Origin: Devosia oryziradicis
Lineage (GTDB): Bacteria > Pseudomonadota > Alphaproteobacteria > Rhizobiales > Devosiaceae
Assembly (NCBI RefSeq): GCF_016698645.1
Contig: NZ_CP068047.1
Span: 2,453,001 to 2,517,000 of the forward strand
Reading direction: 5' to 3'
DNA length: 64,000 bases
Each line of letters opens with the position of its first letter. Within the stretch, counting starts at the first letter, position 1. Shown here one piece after another: positions 9,301 through 18,022 of the stretch. The position numbers were made by a program, and so were the translations under genes. Below the pieces are notes generated by a model. The model worked only from the letters and a program-made list of their open reading frames with translations. It did no database searches and had not been told where the DNA came from.

Positions 9301-9972
9301 ATGGCCAGACAGTTCCGCTTCAGCAGCGCCCAGTTGAACGGCTTTCGGACGTTGGCGGCTGTCACCACGGACGCATGGATATCCGCGACGGGGGCACTCG
9401 ATGAAGCTGGCCTCACCACCCTAACGCGTGGAACGCTTCGAAACTCGTTGCAAAAATCCGGCGCCGCAGCAACTGAGCTCGAAACGATCCTTGACGCTAT
9501 CCTTTTGCTCAGGACGATCGCAGGTCGGTATTTCGCCTCAGTCTCTGACATAATGGATGACGTCATCGGATCCATCACAGACGAGGACTGCGCACGATCA
9601 CTTACAGAAAAAAAGAGTTTCATTGCCGAATTTGCTAACCATGAGCAAGTGAAGGTCGTAAACGACTCTGCACGCCTGGCGCGAGATCAGTACACTGGCC
9701 TGACAAACATTGATCTTGAGATAGACTCGCGAGCTATATTTGCTGGCTACAATGAAAAAAGCTCTTTGGTCGGAATGACTTCGTTTTTCCTGATGAGGAT
9801 AGACTATTCGCGAGGAGGGGAGGCCAAATTTTTGTCTCTTGCTTGTGATTTGGATGATCTCGAGCGCTTGGAAAACGCTATAGGCTTGGTGAAGCAAAAG
9901 GCTCGAAACTTGGAGGAGGGACTGGCTAAAAGCGGAATACTCTCAGCTATCCTAACCGAAGAAGAAAAATGA
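9301..9972 (+). CDS. Unknown soluble protein, first gene of AT-richer cassette
   Basis: I do not recognise this 223-residue protein. It has no signal peptide or membrane helix. The first ~110 residues are mainly helical. Residues about 135-215 look like short beta strands (IDLEIDSRAIFAGY, FFLMRIDY, FLSLACDLDDL) followed by a long amphipathic helix (ERLENAIGLVKQKARNLEE), a pattern vaguely like COMM-type domains, but this is only an impression. The ATG has a GGGGG tract about 7 bases ahead. Its stop overlaps the next start (ATGA), so the genes are translationally coupled. Base and codon use are visibly less GC-biased than in the flanking genes, which suggests horizontal acquisition. Confidence 0.75.
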   Translation: MARQFRFSSAQLNGFRTLAAVTTDAWISATGALDEAGLTTLTRGTLRNSLQKSGAAATELETILDAILLLRTIAGRYFASVSDIMDDVIGSITDEDCARSLTEKKSFIAEFANHEQVKVVNDSARLARDQYTGLTNIDLEIDSRAIFAGYNEKSSLVGMTSFFLMRIDYSRGGEAKFLSLACDLDDLERLENAIGLVKQKARNLEEGLAKSGILSAILTEEEK

Positions 9973-10469
9973 ATTACGCTGCCCGAAGAAACCAAGAGTT
10001 TTATGATAGGCCCACCCAGCCTGCACGTGTCGATCTATTTTGGGACAATGTAAATGTGGATGTTTCCCGCGTGGACGCGATAGTTGGCGTAACACCTACA
10101 ACATTACGTGCCAAAATTGACTTCGGTCGCCCACGAAAAGATGTTGACCGAGCAGACATTCCTATTGAAATGCTTGGAACTAGCGTCACACCTAGGCAGT
10201 ACTTGAATACGTTTCCGAGGGTGATTACTAATTTCTCTTGGTTGCTCACCGGGATGGCTATATTTTCGACCGGTTGCGCCCTTTACATGTCTAGCAAAGA
10301 TGCAACTGTTCGATGGGATGTCATCTCGGCCTCCCTGGCCTTCGCGGCCATCGCGGTGGGGATGCGCCTCATCAATCGGAAAGTAGAGCGCGTCTTGAAC
10401 TCAGACCTGACAGAGCAGGATAAAGCTCAAATCAAAATGATGCTACGCGAAATAAGAAAGTACCGATAG
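9969..10469 (+). CDS. Unknown two-helix membrane protein, second gene of cassette
   Basis: This 166-residue protein has a hydrophilic N-terminal domain of about 90 residues and then two transmembrane helices (around ITNFSWLLTGMAIFSTGCAL and VISASLAFAAIAVGMRL). It ends in a charged helix (LTEQDKAQIKMMLREIRKYR). The layout of a cytosolic domain plus a 2TM hairpin is seen in several bacterial conflict effectors, but I see no diagnostic motif and do not assign it. It overlaps the upstream gene by 4 bases and the next gene starts 1 base after its stop, so the three genes form one transcription unit. It is AT-richer than its surroundings. Confidence 0.72.
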   Translation: MNYAARRNQEFYDRPTQPARVDLFWDNVNVDVSRVDAIVGVTPTTLRAKIDFGRPRKDVDRADIPIEMLGTSVTPRQYLNTFPRVITNFSWLLTGMAIFSTGCALYMSSKDATVRWDVISASLAFAAIAVGMRLINRKVERVLNSDLTEQDKAQIKMMLREIRKYR

Positions 10470-10470
10470 A

Positions 10471-10980
10471 TTGGGCGTCGCTACCGGTTCACTATACATT
10501 GCTATATGGACCTTCGTTGCTTCGATACTCGTATCGGCTTTCGTGTATTTTTTTCTACCCCCGACTGCCGTGGCATTCTTGGAAGAAATGTCGCCTGCCA
10601 GAATAATACTGACAGTAAATATCGGCATATTTACTGCCGTGGGGATACTCGCGATTTTTTTGATTTTTCGAACCCTTGACGAAGATCAAGCGTTTTCGAT
10701 GGTACTAAGAGGGATCGTATTCACAGCGCCATTCGCCCTGCTTTTTGAGATGACATGTATACCATCAATTATTGACCTAAAATTTACAGCCGAAATCGTG
10801 AACCTGCAGAACAGTACTACGGGAAGCTTCGTTTTCGACGGCGGGGCATGCAGAGTAAACACCCTACCATATGTAAGCATAACTCTCATTGCAGGCTCCA
10901 CAATTCTAATGATCGCAAAAATCGCATTTCAAGCGTGGATACGAGTCGCTACAATCATGACTCATGGATCCGGGCAGTAG
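10471..10980 (+). CDS. Unknown four-helix membrane protein, third gene of cassette
   Basis: This 169-residue hydrophobic protein has about four membrane segments: residues about 6-27, 43-66, 76-95 and 132-155. Two cysteines lie in the region between helices three and four (CIPSII and GGACRV). The proposed start is TTG immediately after the TAG of the previous gene; the frame has no earlier start. The family is unknown. The tight coupling implies that it works with the other two cassette proteins, perhaps as a membrane complex, which is inference. It is the most AT-rich gene of the window. Confidence 0.62.
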   Translation: MGVATGSLYIAIWTFVASILVSAFVYFFLPPTAVAFLEEMSPARIILTVNIGIFTAVGILAIFLIFRTLDEDQAFSMVLRGIVFTAPFALLFEMTCIPSIIDLKFTAEIVNLQNSTTGSFVFDGGACRVNTLPYVSITLIAGSTILMIAKIAFQAWIRVATIMTHGSGQ

Positions 10981-11092
10981 CATCAGGCGGTGCTGAGCGG
11001 CGCCTTCGCTGTGAAGTCCGCTTCGAACCGTCACGCCGCGCCTAGTTTGCGTACACAGCCTCCTGTCGGAGCATTCGATAAGTGTCGCCCCC

Positions 11093-11326
11093 ATGAACAT
11101 CTCCGTATTCGGCACCGGTGAAGTCGGCTCCGCCGTCGCCACAAAACTCAAATCCCTCGGCCACGACACCGTCTTCGGCTCGCGCCATCCCGGCAGCGAC
11201 CGCGACGGCATTCCCGTCCTCACCCACGCCGATGCCGCCGCGCATGGCGGCTTGATCGTCAATGCTATCAGTGGCGAAGACGCGATGGCGACGCTGGTGC
11301 CGCTCGACCTTGCCGCTCCTCTCTGA
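11093..11326 (+). pseudogene. Truncated paralogue of the downstream NAD(P)-binding oxidoreductase
   Basis: The 77-codon frame matches the first 74 residues of the intact gene at 12162 at 63 positions by my count, including the nucleotide-binding FGTGEVGSAVA. Homology stops abruptly after LVPLD and the frame ends four codons later. The remaining ~120 residues of the enzyme are absent, so the product cannot be a complete oxidoreductase. It is either a remnant of a partial tandem duplication or a stand-alone Rossmann fragment. The similarity is confined to the reading frame; the sequences upstream of the two start codons differ. Confidence 0.8.
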
Positions 11327-11470
11327 CCCCTCCCCCTCCCGTCCACCATTCCCACGCCCGTTCGTTTGCAAATAGGTCCCAATTGCAACATTCTGCGTAG
11401 GGACGAGAGCTGACTTGTCCCCGCCGTCCGCTCCGCGGCTACACTCGGCGGTCAACCCAAGGGGACCACC

Positions 11471-11794
11471 ATGCCTGCGCCGCTCAGCACCCGCACTATC
11501 CGCGCCTATCGTCGCCTCGCCAAGCCGCTGGCGGCCTTGATGAAAGTCACGCGCAGCAAGGCCGCGGGTCCCGTCGGCCCGGCCACCGTGGCCCGCTGCA
11601 ACGCCGTGATCGCGGCGGCCAATGCCATCTTTTCCCGCGAGCGCGATTTCGGCCGCCTGCCGTCCCTCCCCGCGCAGCCGCTCTCGGCCCTCGACCTGGC
11701 GCTGGTGGTCGATGAACTGACCATCGCCGCCCTGCGCTTCGAGGAGCGCTATCCCGAGCTCGATTCCTCCGCGCCGTCATCGATGCCGCGCTGA
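11471..11794 (+). CDS. Small hypothetical protein
   Basis: A 107-residue, arginine- and alanine-rich, mainly helical protein of unknown function, with no signal peptide or membrane helix. GGGG lies a few bases ahead of the ATG, and codon use is GC-rich like the main chromosome, unlike the cassette at 9.3-11 kb. It sits between the truncated and the intact oxidoreductase copies. I recognise no motif. Confidence 0.55.
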   Translation: MPAPLSTRTIRAYRRLAKPLAALMKVTRSKAAGPVGPATVARCNAVIAAANAIFSRERDFGRLPSLPAQPLSALDLALVVDELTIAALRFEERYPELDSSAPSSMPR

Positions 11795-12161
11795 AACGAG
11801 AGAACTTATCCCCGCCTCGATTTCCCGTGCCATGATGCGCTCATTCCCGCCGCTCACGCGGTGCCGACGAAGCGCCGGGCGGGGAGATGGGTGGATCGGG
11901 GTCGCCTGGTCCAGGCAGGGGAAACCCGGCAGCTGCGCTTGCGACACAGCGTACCTGGCCCGAACCTGCCCAAAACCCCAGTCGTGTGAAGCGGCTTTCG
12001 CCTCTTCAATAACTCAATCAGGCGGCGCAAGCCGTCCGGGGCGAAAGCCGCTTCATGCCGTGTAACCGCGAGGCGAAAGCCCGGGCGGCGCATCGGCACG
12101 CCGCTGCATCCTCGACGGCGGGCGCGCGTTAGAACCCACGTTTCCGCAAGAGGCCCGCCCC
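11795..12161. other. Gap without a supportable gene
   Basis: Roughly 370 bases between the small hypothetical gene and the oxidoreductase. Frames of 77-81 codons exist on both strands, but they have low-complexity shadow character and no ribosome binding site. The notable content is the inverted repeat described at 11987-12055. Confidence 0.5.
11987..12055. repeat. 16-bp perfect inverted repeat with 37-base spacer
   Basis: TGAAGCGGCTTTCGCC (11987-12002) is repeated in inverse orientation as GGCGAAAGCCGCTTCA (12040-12055). A partial third copy, GGCGAAAGC, follows at about 12072. There is no T-run, so a simple terminator is unlikely. It may be a palindromic intergenic repeat or a relic of a mobile element. 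Confidence 0.75.
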
Positions 12162-12758
12162 ATGAACATCTCCGTATTCGGCACTGGTGAAGTCGGCTCC
12201 GCCGTCGCCAGCAAGCTCAACTCCCTCGGTCACGACGTGGTCTTCGGCTCGCGCCATCCCGGCGGCGACCGCGACGGCATCCCCGTTCTCAGCCATGTCG
12301 ATGCCGCCGCGCATGGCGACTGGATCGTCAATGCCCTCCATGGCGAGGACGCGATGGCGACGCTGGTGCCGCTCGACCAGGCCGGCAGGCTCCTGGTCGA
12401 TATCGGCAACTGGCGCTCCGCCATCGACAGCCCGATCGTGGAGACTTTGGGCGAAAGCCTGCAGCGCGCTTTGCCCCGCACGCGCGTGGTCAAGGCCATG
12501 AACTTCCCCAGCGCCCAGCTGATGGGCCATCCCGAAAAGCTCGACGGCAACCACAGCATCTTCCTCGCCGCCGACGATGCCGCCGCCCGCGCCGAGGTCA
12601 AAAACCTGCTCGAAAGCTTTGGCTGGCTGGATATCATCGACCTGGGCGATCTCACCGCCTGCCGCGCCATGGAATCCCTGGCGCCGATGTGGATCCGCCT
12701 CAACGAAAAACTCGGCCATGTCTGGTTCAACCTCCACGTGGTCCGCAACGACAGCTGA
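12162..12758 (+). CDS. NAD(P)-binding oxidoreductase, F420/NADP reductase-like
   Basis: This 198-residue protein has an N-terminal Rossmann motif (FGTGEVGSAVA, residues 6-16) followed by SRHPGG at the position where this superfamily contacts the 2'-phosphate of NADP. The fold corresponds to the NADPH-dependent F420 reductase-like group; the true electron acceptor is unknown and F420 use should not be assumed. The ATG follows GAGGCCCGCCCC. A truncated paralogue lies 1 kb upstream. The neighbouring methyltransferase is in the same direction 75 bases downstream. Confidence 0.82.
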   Translation: MNISVFGTGEVGSAVASKLNSLGHDVVFGSRHPGGDRDGIPVLSHVDAAAHGDWIVNALHGEDAMATLVPLDQAGRLLVDIGNWRSAIDSPIVETLGESLQRALPRTRVVKAMNFPSAQLMGHPEKLDGNHSIFLAADDAAARAEVKNLLESFGWLDIIDLGDLTACRAMESLAPMWIRLNEKLGHVWFNLHVVRNDS

Positions 12759-12832
12759 GCCGCTACCGCCGAGACTCGCCCTGGGCCACTGGCATGCTAC
12801 AAGCAGCCGCAGCGCAGCAGCACGGACATCGC

Positions 12833-13429
12833 ATGAACACCCGCGCCTTCTGGAACTCCGAAGCCACCACCTTTGACGATGCGGCCGATCATGGCCTGCG
12901 CGATCCGGCACTGCGGGCCCGCTGGGGCGAACTCCTCCGCCGCCTGCTGCCGTCAGGTGGCCGTGTGCTCGATATCGGTTGCGGCACGGGTAGCCTCAGC
13001 CTGCTGCTGGCCGAGGCCGGCTACGCGGTCAGCGGCGTGGACTTTGCCCCTGCCATGGTCGAGCGGGCTCGCGCCAAGGCTGCGGCGGGCGGGTTCGACA
13101 TCCAATTCGCCGTCGGCGATGCCGCCGATCCGCAGTTTGCTGCCGAAAGCTTCGACATCGTCCTGGGCCGCCACATCCTCTGGGCCATCCCCGATGTCCC
13201 CACAAGCGCGGTGCTCGAGCGCTGGACCACCCTGCTCCGCCCCGGCGGCAGCCTGGTGCTGATCGAGGGCTTCTGGCATACCGGCGCCGGCCTCCGGCAA
13301 TCCGCCGTTCTCGATGCTCTGCCACCCAATCTCACCGTCATCCACACTGAAGACATCGCCGCCGATCCCCGGCTCTGGGACGAAGCGGTCACCGACGAAC
13401 GCTATGCTGTCCGGGCCGATAAGAGCTGA
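12833..13429 (+). CDS. Class I SAM-dependent methyltransferase
   Basis: The 198-residue protein shows methyltransferase motif I (VLDIGCGTGSLSL, residues 45-57), the acidic residue of motif II (VSGVDFAPAM) and motif IV around IVLGRHILW. The family uses S-adenosylmethionine; the methyl acceptor cannot be inferred. The FWNSEATTFDDAADHGL start is typical of the Methyltransf_11/25-type small enzymes. I use the ATG at 12833 rather than the longer frame, because the extra 48 residues overlap the preceding gene and have shadow composition. Confidence 0.86.
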   Translation: MNTRAFWNSEATTFDDAADHGLRDPALRARWGELLRRLLPSGGRVLDIGCGTGSLSLLLAEAGYAVSGVDFAPAMVERARAKAAAGGFDIQFAVGDAADPQFAAESFDIVLGRHILWAIPDVPTSAVLERWTTLLRPGGSLVLIEGFWHTGAGLRQSAVLDALPPNLTVIHTEDIAADPRLWDEAVTDERYAVRADKS

Positions 13430-13517
13430 ATGGCTCGCACCGGGCCGGGCGGCGTCTTGGCACGCCCGTCGGCAGCCGCTATAGCGCGCCCAGATCAAGC
13501 TGGGGGAATGAAGCCGC

Positions 13518-14021
13518 ATGGGCCGCAGGAACTACCTTATCGAGGGCAGTTCGGGCGCGGGCAAGACCACCATTGCCACCGAGCTTGAACGGCGCGGCTA
13601 CCATGCCGTGCATGGCGATCGCGTCCTCGCCTACCAAGGCGATCCGGAAACCGGCGAGCGGGTCACGCCGCCGCCGGGCGACCTTGATTTCCTCAACGAC
13701 CATCATATCTGGGACCTGGGCAAGGTGCTGGCCATCCTGGCCGATCCGACCCATGAAATGACCTTTTTCTGCGGCGGCTCGCGCAACTGGCACAAGTTCA
13801 TCCACCGCCTCGATGGCGTGTTCCTGCTCCAGCTGGATCGGGCCACGCTGGAGCGCCGCATGGACCTGCGCGTCAACGAATGGGGCTCCGAGCCGGACGA
13901 GCGGGCCATGGTGATGGCGCTGCATGAAAGCGGCCGCAACCAGCCCAGGGAGGGCATCCGGATCGACGCCACACGGCCGCTGGCCGAGGTCGTCGACACC
14001 ATCCTCGCCCATTGCCGCTGA
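13518..14021 (+). CDS. P-loop nucleoside/shikimate-type kinase-like protein
   Basis: The 167-residue protein has a Walker A motif GSSGAGKTT at residues 10-18 directly at the N-terminus and a compact adenylate-kinase-like size. GDRVLAYQGDP in the first third may form the acceptor region, and arginines in LERRMDLRVNEWG may form the lid. Proteins of this type are annotated as AAA or nucleoside kinases. The substrate is unknown. It is a single gene, convergent with the next. Confidence 0.75.
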   Translation: MGRRNYLIEGSSGAGKTTIATELERRGYHAVHGDRVLAYQGDPETGERVTPPPGDLDFLNDHHIWDLGKVLAILADPTHEMTFFCGGSRNWHKFIHRLDGVFLLQLDRATLERRMDLRVNEWGSEPDERAMVMALHESGRNQPREGIRIDATRPLAEVVDTILAHCR

Positions 14022-14037
14022 CGGAAGGGGCGGCCGG

Positions 14038-14646
14038 TCAGCCGAGAAGATTTTCCCGCGCAAAGGCGGCCCAGCCGACCAGTTCGACCTCCTCGCCGCC
14101 GGCCTGCCTGGGCGCCTGCGCGGCCCGGGCCAGCCTGCGGGTCCAGGCGGCGCGGCGCCGGTTTTCGGGGGCAGTCTCGGCATCCTGCTCGCGCCAGTCG
14201 ACGATCCGGCCGCTATCGAGCAGGTCTTCCACCAGCAGCGGATCGAATACATGGAAGGTGATCTTGCGGGCCCGGCCGCGCAGCTTCACCGTCCGCGTGC
14301 CGGCGCTGGGCAGCCGCCCATCCTTAAGCCAGCGATGGCGCTCGGAGGTCTTGATGGAAAGGATGTCCTCGATCTCGCGCGGGATGACCGGCAGCGTCTC
14401 GATGCCTTCGAGCGCCTTGGTCACCAGGCTTGCCGCACCGGCAAAGGCCGCGGCGTCGCTTTCGGGCATGGTCAGCGTCAGTAGGCCGGCCCTCAGGTCC
14501 AGCGCCCGGCGCTGCGCCAGCGGCATGCGGGCGCGGATTTCGAGCAGGATGCCCCTGGCGCGCACCGACGAGCCCAGCGTCGCGGCCGCCGGCAGCGGCC
14601 AGGTCTGGCTGATCGTGGGCTCACCGGGGTCTTTCTTCTTGCTCAT
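14038..14646 (-). CDS. Hypothetical protein
   Basis: This 202-residue soluble protein is not one I recognise. The middle part (EDILSIKTSERHRWLKDGRLPSAGTRTVKL) resembles a short helix-turn-helix or MerR-like recognition unit, and a basic, alanine-rich helix runs near residues 165-185. ATG 14646 is chosen because the 30 residues upstream look like shadow sequence. It is convergent with the kinase-like gene; the stops are 16 bases apart. Confidence 0.65.
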   Translation of the reverse strand: MSKKKDPGEPTISQTWPLPAAATLGSSVRARGILLEIRARMPLAQRRALDLRAGLLTLTMPESDAAAFAGAASLVTKALEGIETLPVIPREIEDILSIKTSERHRWLKDGRLPSAGTRTVKLRGRARKITFHVFDPLLVEDLLDSGRIVDWREQDAETAPENRRRAAWTRRLARAAQAPRQAGGEEVELVGWAAFARENLLG

Positions 14647-14755
14647 GTGGCCCAGATAGGCGAATGGCCTCGCGGCTGCAACGCGCGAAACGCGAACGTG
14701 ACCGCGGCGGGACTTGTACCCGGCCGCAGCGCTCATGCCATGATGGCGCGTCGCG

Positions 14756-15340
14756 CTAGTCGCTGCCCTCGCGGACGACTTCGACCACCAGAGTACCCGC
14801 CGGGAGGGGCCGGAGCAGTTCGGCTTCCGGCCGGGTCAGGAACAGCCAGGCCGCCCAGTCGTCCGGATGCAGCACGCAGACCTGCCGGTCATGGATCGGG
14901 GCAATATCGGGACCCGGCGCCGTGGTCAGCATGGTGAAGCTCAGGGCCCCCTCCCCGTCCTCGCTCCACAGCCCCGCTATCCCCATGACAGGCGAATCCC
15001 GGAGCACGAAGCGGTGCTTGGTTTTGGGATATTTGGTCCCGGTGAATTCGAAGAAGCCGGACAGCACGATGACGCAGCGGCGGCTGTCGGCGAAGCTGCG
15101 GCCGTCGGACTTGAAGTTGAATATCGGGCCGGCCTTGGGCCGCGGCGGCGGAAAGCCGAAGCGCATGGTCACCAGCTCGACGCCATTGCCCTTGGCGCGC
15201 AGCACCGGGCCGCTATCGCCGATGCGGATATCATCGGCGGGCAGAAGCGCCGCGTCTTCGCCCGTGCTTGCCAGCTCCAGCGCCGCGATGGCCTTGGCAT
15301 AGGCTGCCTGGCTCACATGCTGTTCGTAGTCGTTGCACAT
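14756..15340 (-). CDS. SOS response-associated peptidase (SRAP/HMCES/YedK)
   Basis: The 194-residue protein begins MCNDYEQH, with the invariant Cys2 that becomes the new N-terminus and forms a thiazolidine crosslink to abasic sites in single-stranded DNA. Other family features are RCVIVLSGFFEF in the middle and the catalytic-histidine segment IHDRQVCVL near residue 150 (usually HDRMP). The family protects abasic sites at replication forks. It stands alone between unrelated genes. Confidence 0.93.
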   Translation of the reverse strand: MCNDYEQHVSQAAYAKAIAALELASTGEDAALLPADDIRIGDSGPVLRAKGNGVELVTMRFGFPPPRPKAGPIFNFKSDGRSFADSRRCVIVLSGFFEFTGTKYPKTKHRFVLRDSPVMGIAGLWSEDGEGALSFTMLTTAPGPDIAPIHDRQVCVLHPDDWAAWLFLTRPEAELLRPLPAGTLVVEVVREGSD

Positions 15341-15449
15341 GCAGGGAAAGGCCTGAAGCTGATCGCGCCAAAAATGTTACTCGCGCATTGTCGACTTGCC
15401 CAGCCACCATTCGTCTATTGTGAGCAAAACGCATCGAGGAGCGGGGCAA

Positions 15450-16673
15450 ATGGAAAACCGGTATGGCTGGGTCATCGTGGCGGCGGGGGCGCTGATCACC
15501 TGCGTGGCAATGGGGGCAATGTTTGCCCTACCCGTCTATCTGCAGCCGATGGCCGACGAAACGGGATGGAGCCGTGCCGGCATTTCACTGGCCATGACCT
15601 TCGCCTTCATCGTCATGGGCGTCGCCGGCTTCGGCTGGGGCACGGTCACCGATCGCATCGGGCCACGACCGGTCGTGCTGATCGGTTCGATCATGCTGGG
15701 GGTCGGGCTGTTCGTCGCCAGCCGGGCGCCGAACCTGCTGTTGTTCCAGATTGCCTATGGCGGCCTCTGCGGTGCGTCGGTCGGCGCGTTCTTCGCCCCC
15801 ATCATGGCGACGACCTTGGCCTGGTTCGACAAGCATCGCAGCCTTGCAGTCTCGCTGGTGTCGATCGGCGGCGGCGTTGCGCCCATGGTGGTGACGCCGC
15901 TGGCGAGCGTTTTGATCTCCACCTATGGCTGGCGCAGCGCCATGCTGATGGTGGCCATCGCGGTCTGGGCCATCCTGGTCCCCGCCACGTTCCTGATCCG
16001 CCGGGCACCCGCGGCCCTCAGCGCACAACCGGCGCCCCAGGCAGCGGTTTCCGCCGGCGGACCCGCCCCGCGCTCGGCGCTGTCGACGACCTTGCGCTCG
16101 CCCCAGTTCATCGTCCTCGCCGCGGTATTCTGCCTGTGCTGCGCCGCGCATTCGGGGCCGATCTTTCACACGGTCAGCTATGCCATGCTGTGCGGCGCGA
16201 CTTCGCTGGCGGCCGCCAGCATCTATAGCGTGGAGGGACTGGCCGGGCTGGTTGGGCGGCTGCTGTTTGGTTTCATGGGCGACCGCTTCGGCGTCAAGCG
16301 CGTCATCGTAGGGGGATTGGTGCTGCAGGCTGCAGGCATCTACACGTATATCTATCTCACCGAGATCTCCCAGTTCTACATGCTGGCAAGCGTCCTGGGC
16401 CTGGCCTATGGCGGCGTCATGCCGCTTTATGCCGTGCTTGCCCGCGACTATTTCCCGCCACAGGTGATGGGCACGGTGCTTGGCGGCATCACCATGCTCT
16501 CGAGCATCGGGATGGCGATCGGTCCGATCGGCGGGGGCTGGATATTCGACACGTTCGGCGACTACCACTGGCTCTATGTGAGCTCAGCCGCCATCGGCCT
16601 TGGAGCAGCCCTGGTTGCGCTGACCTTCCCGCGGCCATCGGTGCCGCAGGCCGGCCAACTGCAACCCGCCTAG
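15450..16673 (+). CDS. MFS transporter (OFA/monocarboxylate-like)
   Basis: The 407-residue protein has 12 predicted membrane helices. The N-terminal YGWVIVAAGALITC and the GWGTVTDRIGPRP loop recall the oxalate/formate antiporter and monocarboxylate-type MFS proteins, and FMGDRFGVKR in the second half repeats the motif A loop. GAGGAGCGGGG lies just ahead of ATG 15450. It is convergent with, and overlaps by 4 bases, the next MFS gene. The substrate is unknown. Confidence 0.88.
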   Translation: MENRYGWVIVAAGALITCVAMGAMFALPVYLQPMADETGWSRAGISLAMTFAFIVMGVAGFGWGTVTDRIGPRPVVLIGSIMLGVGLFVASRAPNLLLFQIAYGGLCGASVGAFFAPIMATTLAWFDKHRSLAVSLVSIGGGVAPMVVTPLASVLISTYGWRSAMLMVAIAVWAILVPATFLIRRAPAALSAQPAPQAAVSAGGPAPRSALSTTLRSPQFIVLAAVFCLCCAAHSGPIFHTVSYAMLCGATSLAAASIYSVEGLAGLVGRLLFGFMGDRFGVKRVIVGGLVLQAAGIYTYIYLTEISQFYMLASVLGLAYGGVMPLYAVLARDYFPPQVMGTVLGGITMLSSIGMAIGPIGGGWIFDTFGDYHWLYVSSAAIGLGAALVALTFPRPSVPQAGQLQPA

Positions 16674-18022
16674 GCGGGACTGGCGACGGCGGCACCGCCA
16701 CCGGTGTCGTCGTCATCGGGCGCGTTGGCATAAGCGCGGGAGAGCTGGCGATATTGCGGCGAGTTCAACGCGATCAGCGTCACGATCACGCCGACAATCC
16801 CGGCAATGGTGAAGACCAGTGCGATGCCGCGATCAGGTCCCGTACCGAACCACGAGCCAATCGCATCGGCTCCGGCGCCATCGGTCATGAAGGGGATGAC
16901 GACGAACTGGGTCAGCGGCCCGATCAGGAAGGCGGTCAGCGGCGAAGCCGACTGCTCGACCGATTGGGCAAAGCCGAAGACCCGGCCCTGTCGCTCGAGC
17001 GGTACCACCTTTTGCAGGGTGGTGTGCTCGGCCGCTTCCGCGAACGGGCCGAGGAACATCCAGACCAGGCAGCCACCGGCCAGCAGCCAGATGGAGGGCT
17101 GGATGGTGAAGAAGCAGCAGGCGGTCCAGGTGATGAGATTGACCAGCAGGAGGGTCCGCAGCGGGTTCTTGCCCAGGCCCGTCTTGCTGATCACGATGCC
17201 GCTGACAATGAAGGCACAGGACAGGCCGCCGAACAGCAAGCCCCAGACCTGCACCGAAACCAGCGACAGACCATAGGCATCGAGCAGCGCCATGAAGATG
17301 CCGCCCAGGAAATTGTTGAAGGTGGCAAAGAAGATCAGCGCGAACAGGCCCGGCACAGCGGCAATAACTGCAATGGTGCCCTTGAGATCGACGCGCTTGG
17401 GTTCGCCGGTTTCGCCTTCAGCCGGAACCGGTCGGCCCTCGTCGATATGGACGAAATGCAAGTGCGCGAAGGCCAGCAGCGTCAGCACGAGCGCCAGCAC
17501 CATGGTCGCCAGCATACCGCCCCAGGCGACAAGAAAGCCCGATATCACCGAGGTGGTCAGGAAACCGATGCCGCCGACCATGCCGACCAGGCCATTGGCC
17601 TTGTCGCGCTCATCTTCGGGGATGAGGATGGTGACCAGCGTCGGCAGGGCAATCGAGCGGATATTGCCGGCAATGACGCCCAGCATGATCAGCAGGACGA
17701 AGGCCCAGAGATACCAGCCATAGGGATTGGTGAACGCCCCTTCGGGTTCGAAGAGGACCATGGCGAGCGATACGGTATAGAAGATCGCCGAGACTACGCT
17801 CGAGCCCATCATCACAAGCTTCTTGGCATTGTGGTCCACCAGGCTGCCAAGCCAGATGCCGAAGGCGGCGGTGAAAATAAGGTACACGCCGGCAATCATG
17901 CCCGTAGCAAAAACCGATTTTGTCTCGAGATAGACCCAAAAGGTCAGCGCAAACCACACCGTGAAATTGGTGATGTTGGCCACCAGGTTGTTGGCCAGGA
18001 TTTGATGAAATGGCTTGAACAT
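16670..18022 (-). CDS. MFS transporter
   Basis: This 450-residue transporter has 12 membrane helices and a short hydrophilic, Asp/Gly-rich C-terminus. The loop after the second helix (GSLVDHNAKK) is a variant of MFS motif A. The protein resembles the large group of putative macrolide/drug efflux MFS proteins, but no substrate can be stated. It overlaps the 3' end of the convergent MFS gene, and no terminator separates them. Confidence 0.85.
   Translation of the reverse strand: MFKPFHQILANNLVANITNFTVWFALTFWVYLETKSVFATGMIAGVYLIFTAAFGIWLGSLVDHNAKKLVMMGSSVVSAIFYTVSLAMVLFEPEGAFTNPYGWYLWAFVLLIMLGVIAGNIRSIALPTLVTILIPEDERDKANGLVGMVGGIGFLTTSVISGFLVAWGGMLATMVLALVLTLLAFAHLHFVHIDEGRPVPAEGETGEPKRVDLKGTIAVIAAVPGLFALIFFATFNNFLGGIFMALLDAYGLSLVSVQVWGLLFGGLSCAFIVSGIVISKTGLGKNPLRTLLLVNLITWTACCFFTIQPSIWLLAGGCLVWMFLGPFAEAAEHTTLQKVVPLERQGRVFGFAQSVEQSASPLTAFLIGPLTQFVVIPFMTDGAGADAIGSWFGTGPDRGIALVFTIAGIVGVIVTLIALNSPQYRQLSRAYANAPDDDDTGGGAAVASPA

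Noticed and set aside
9301..10980. Prophage or integrative element
   Set aside because: No integrase, no tRNA-borne attachment site and no phage structural gene in or around it.
11854..12099. Minus-strand 81-codon frame
   Set aside because: No ribosome binding site, Arg/Pro-rich shadow composition, and it contains the inverted repeat.
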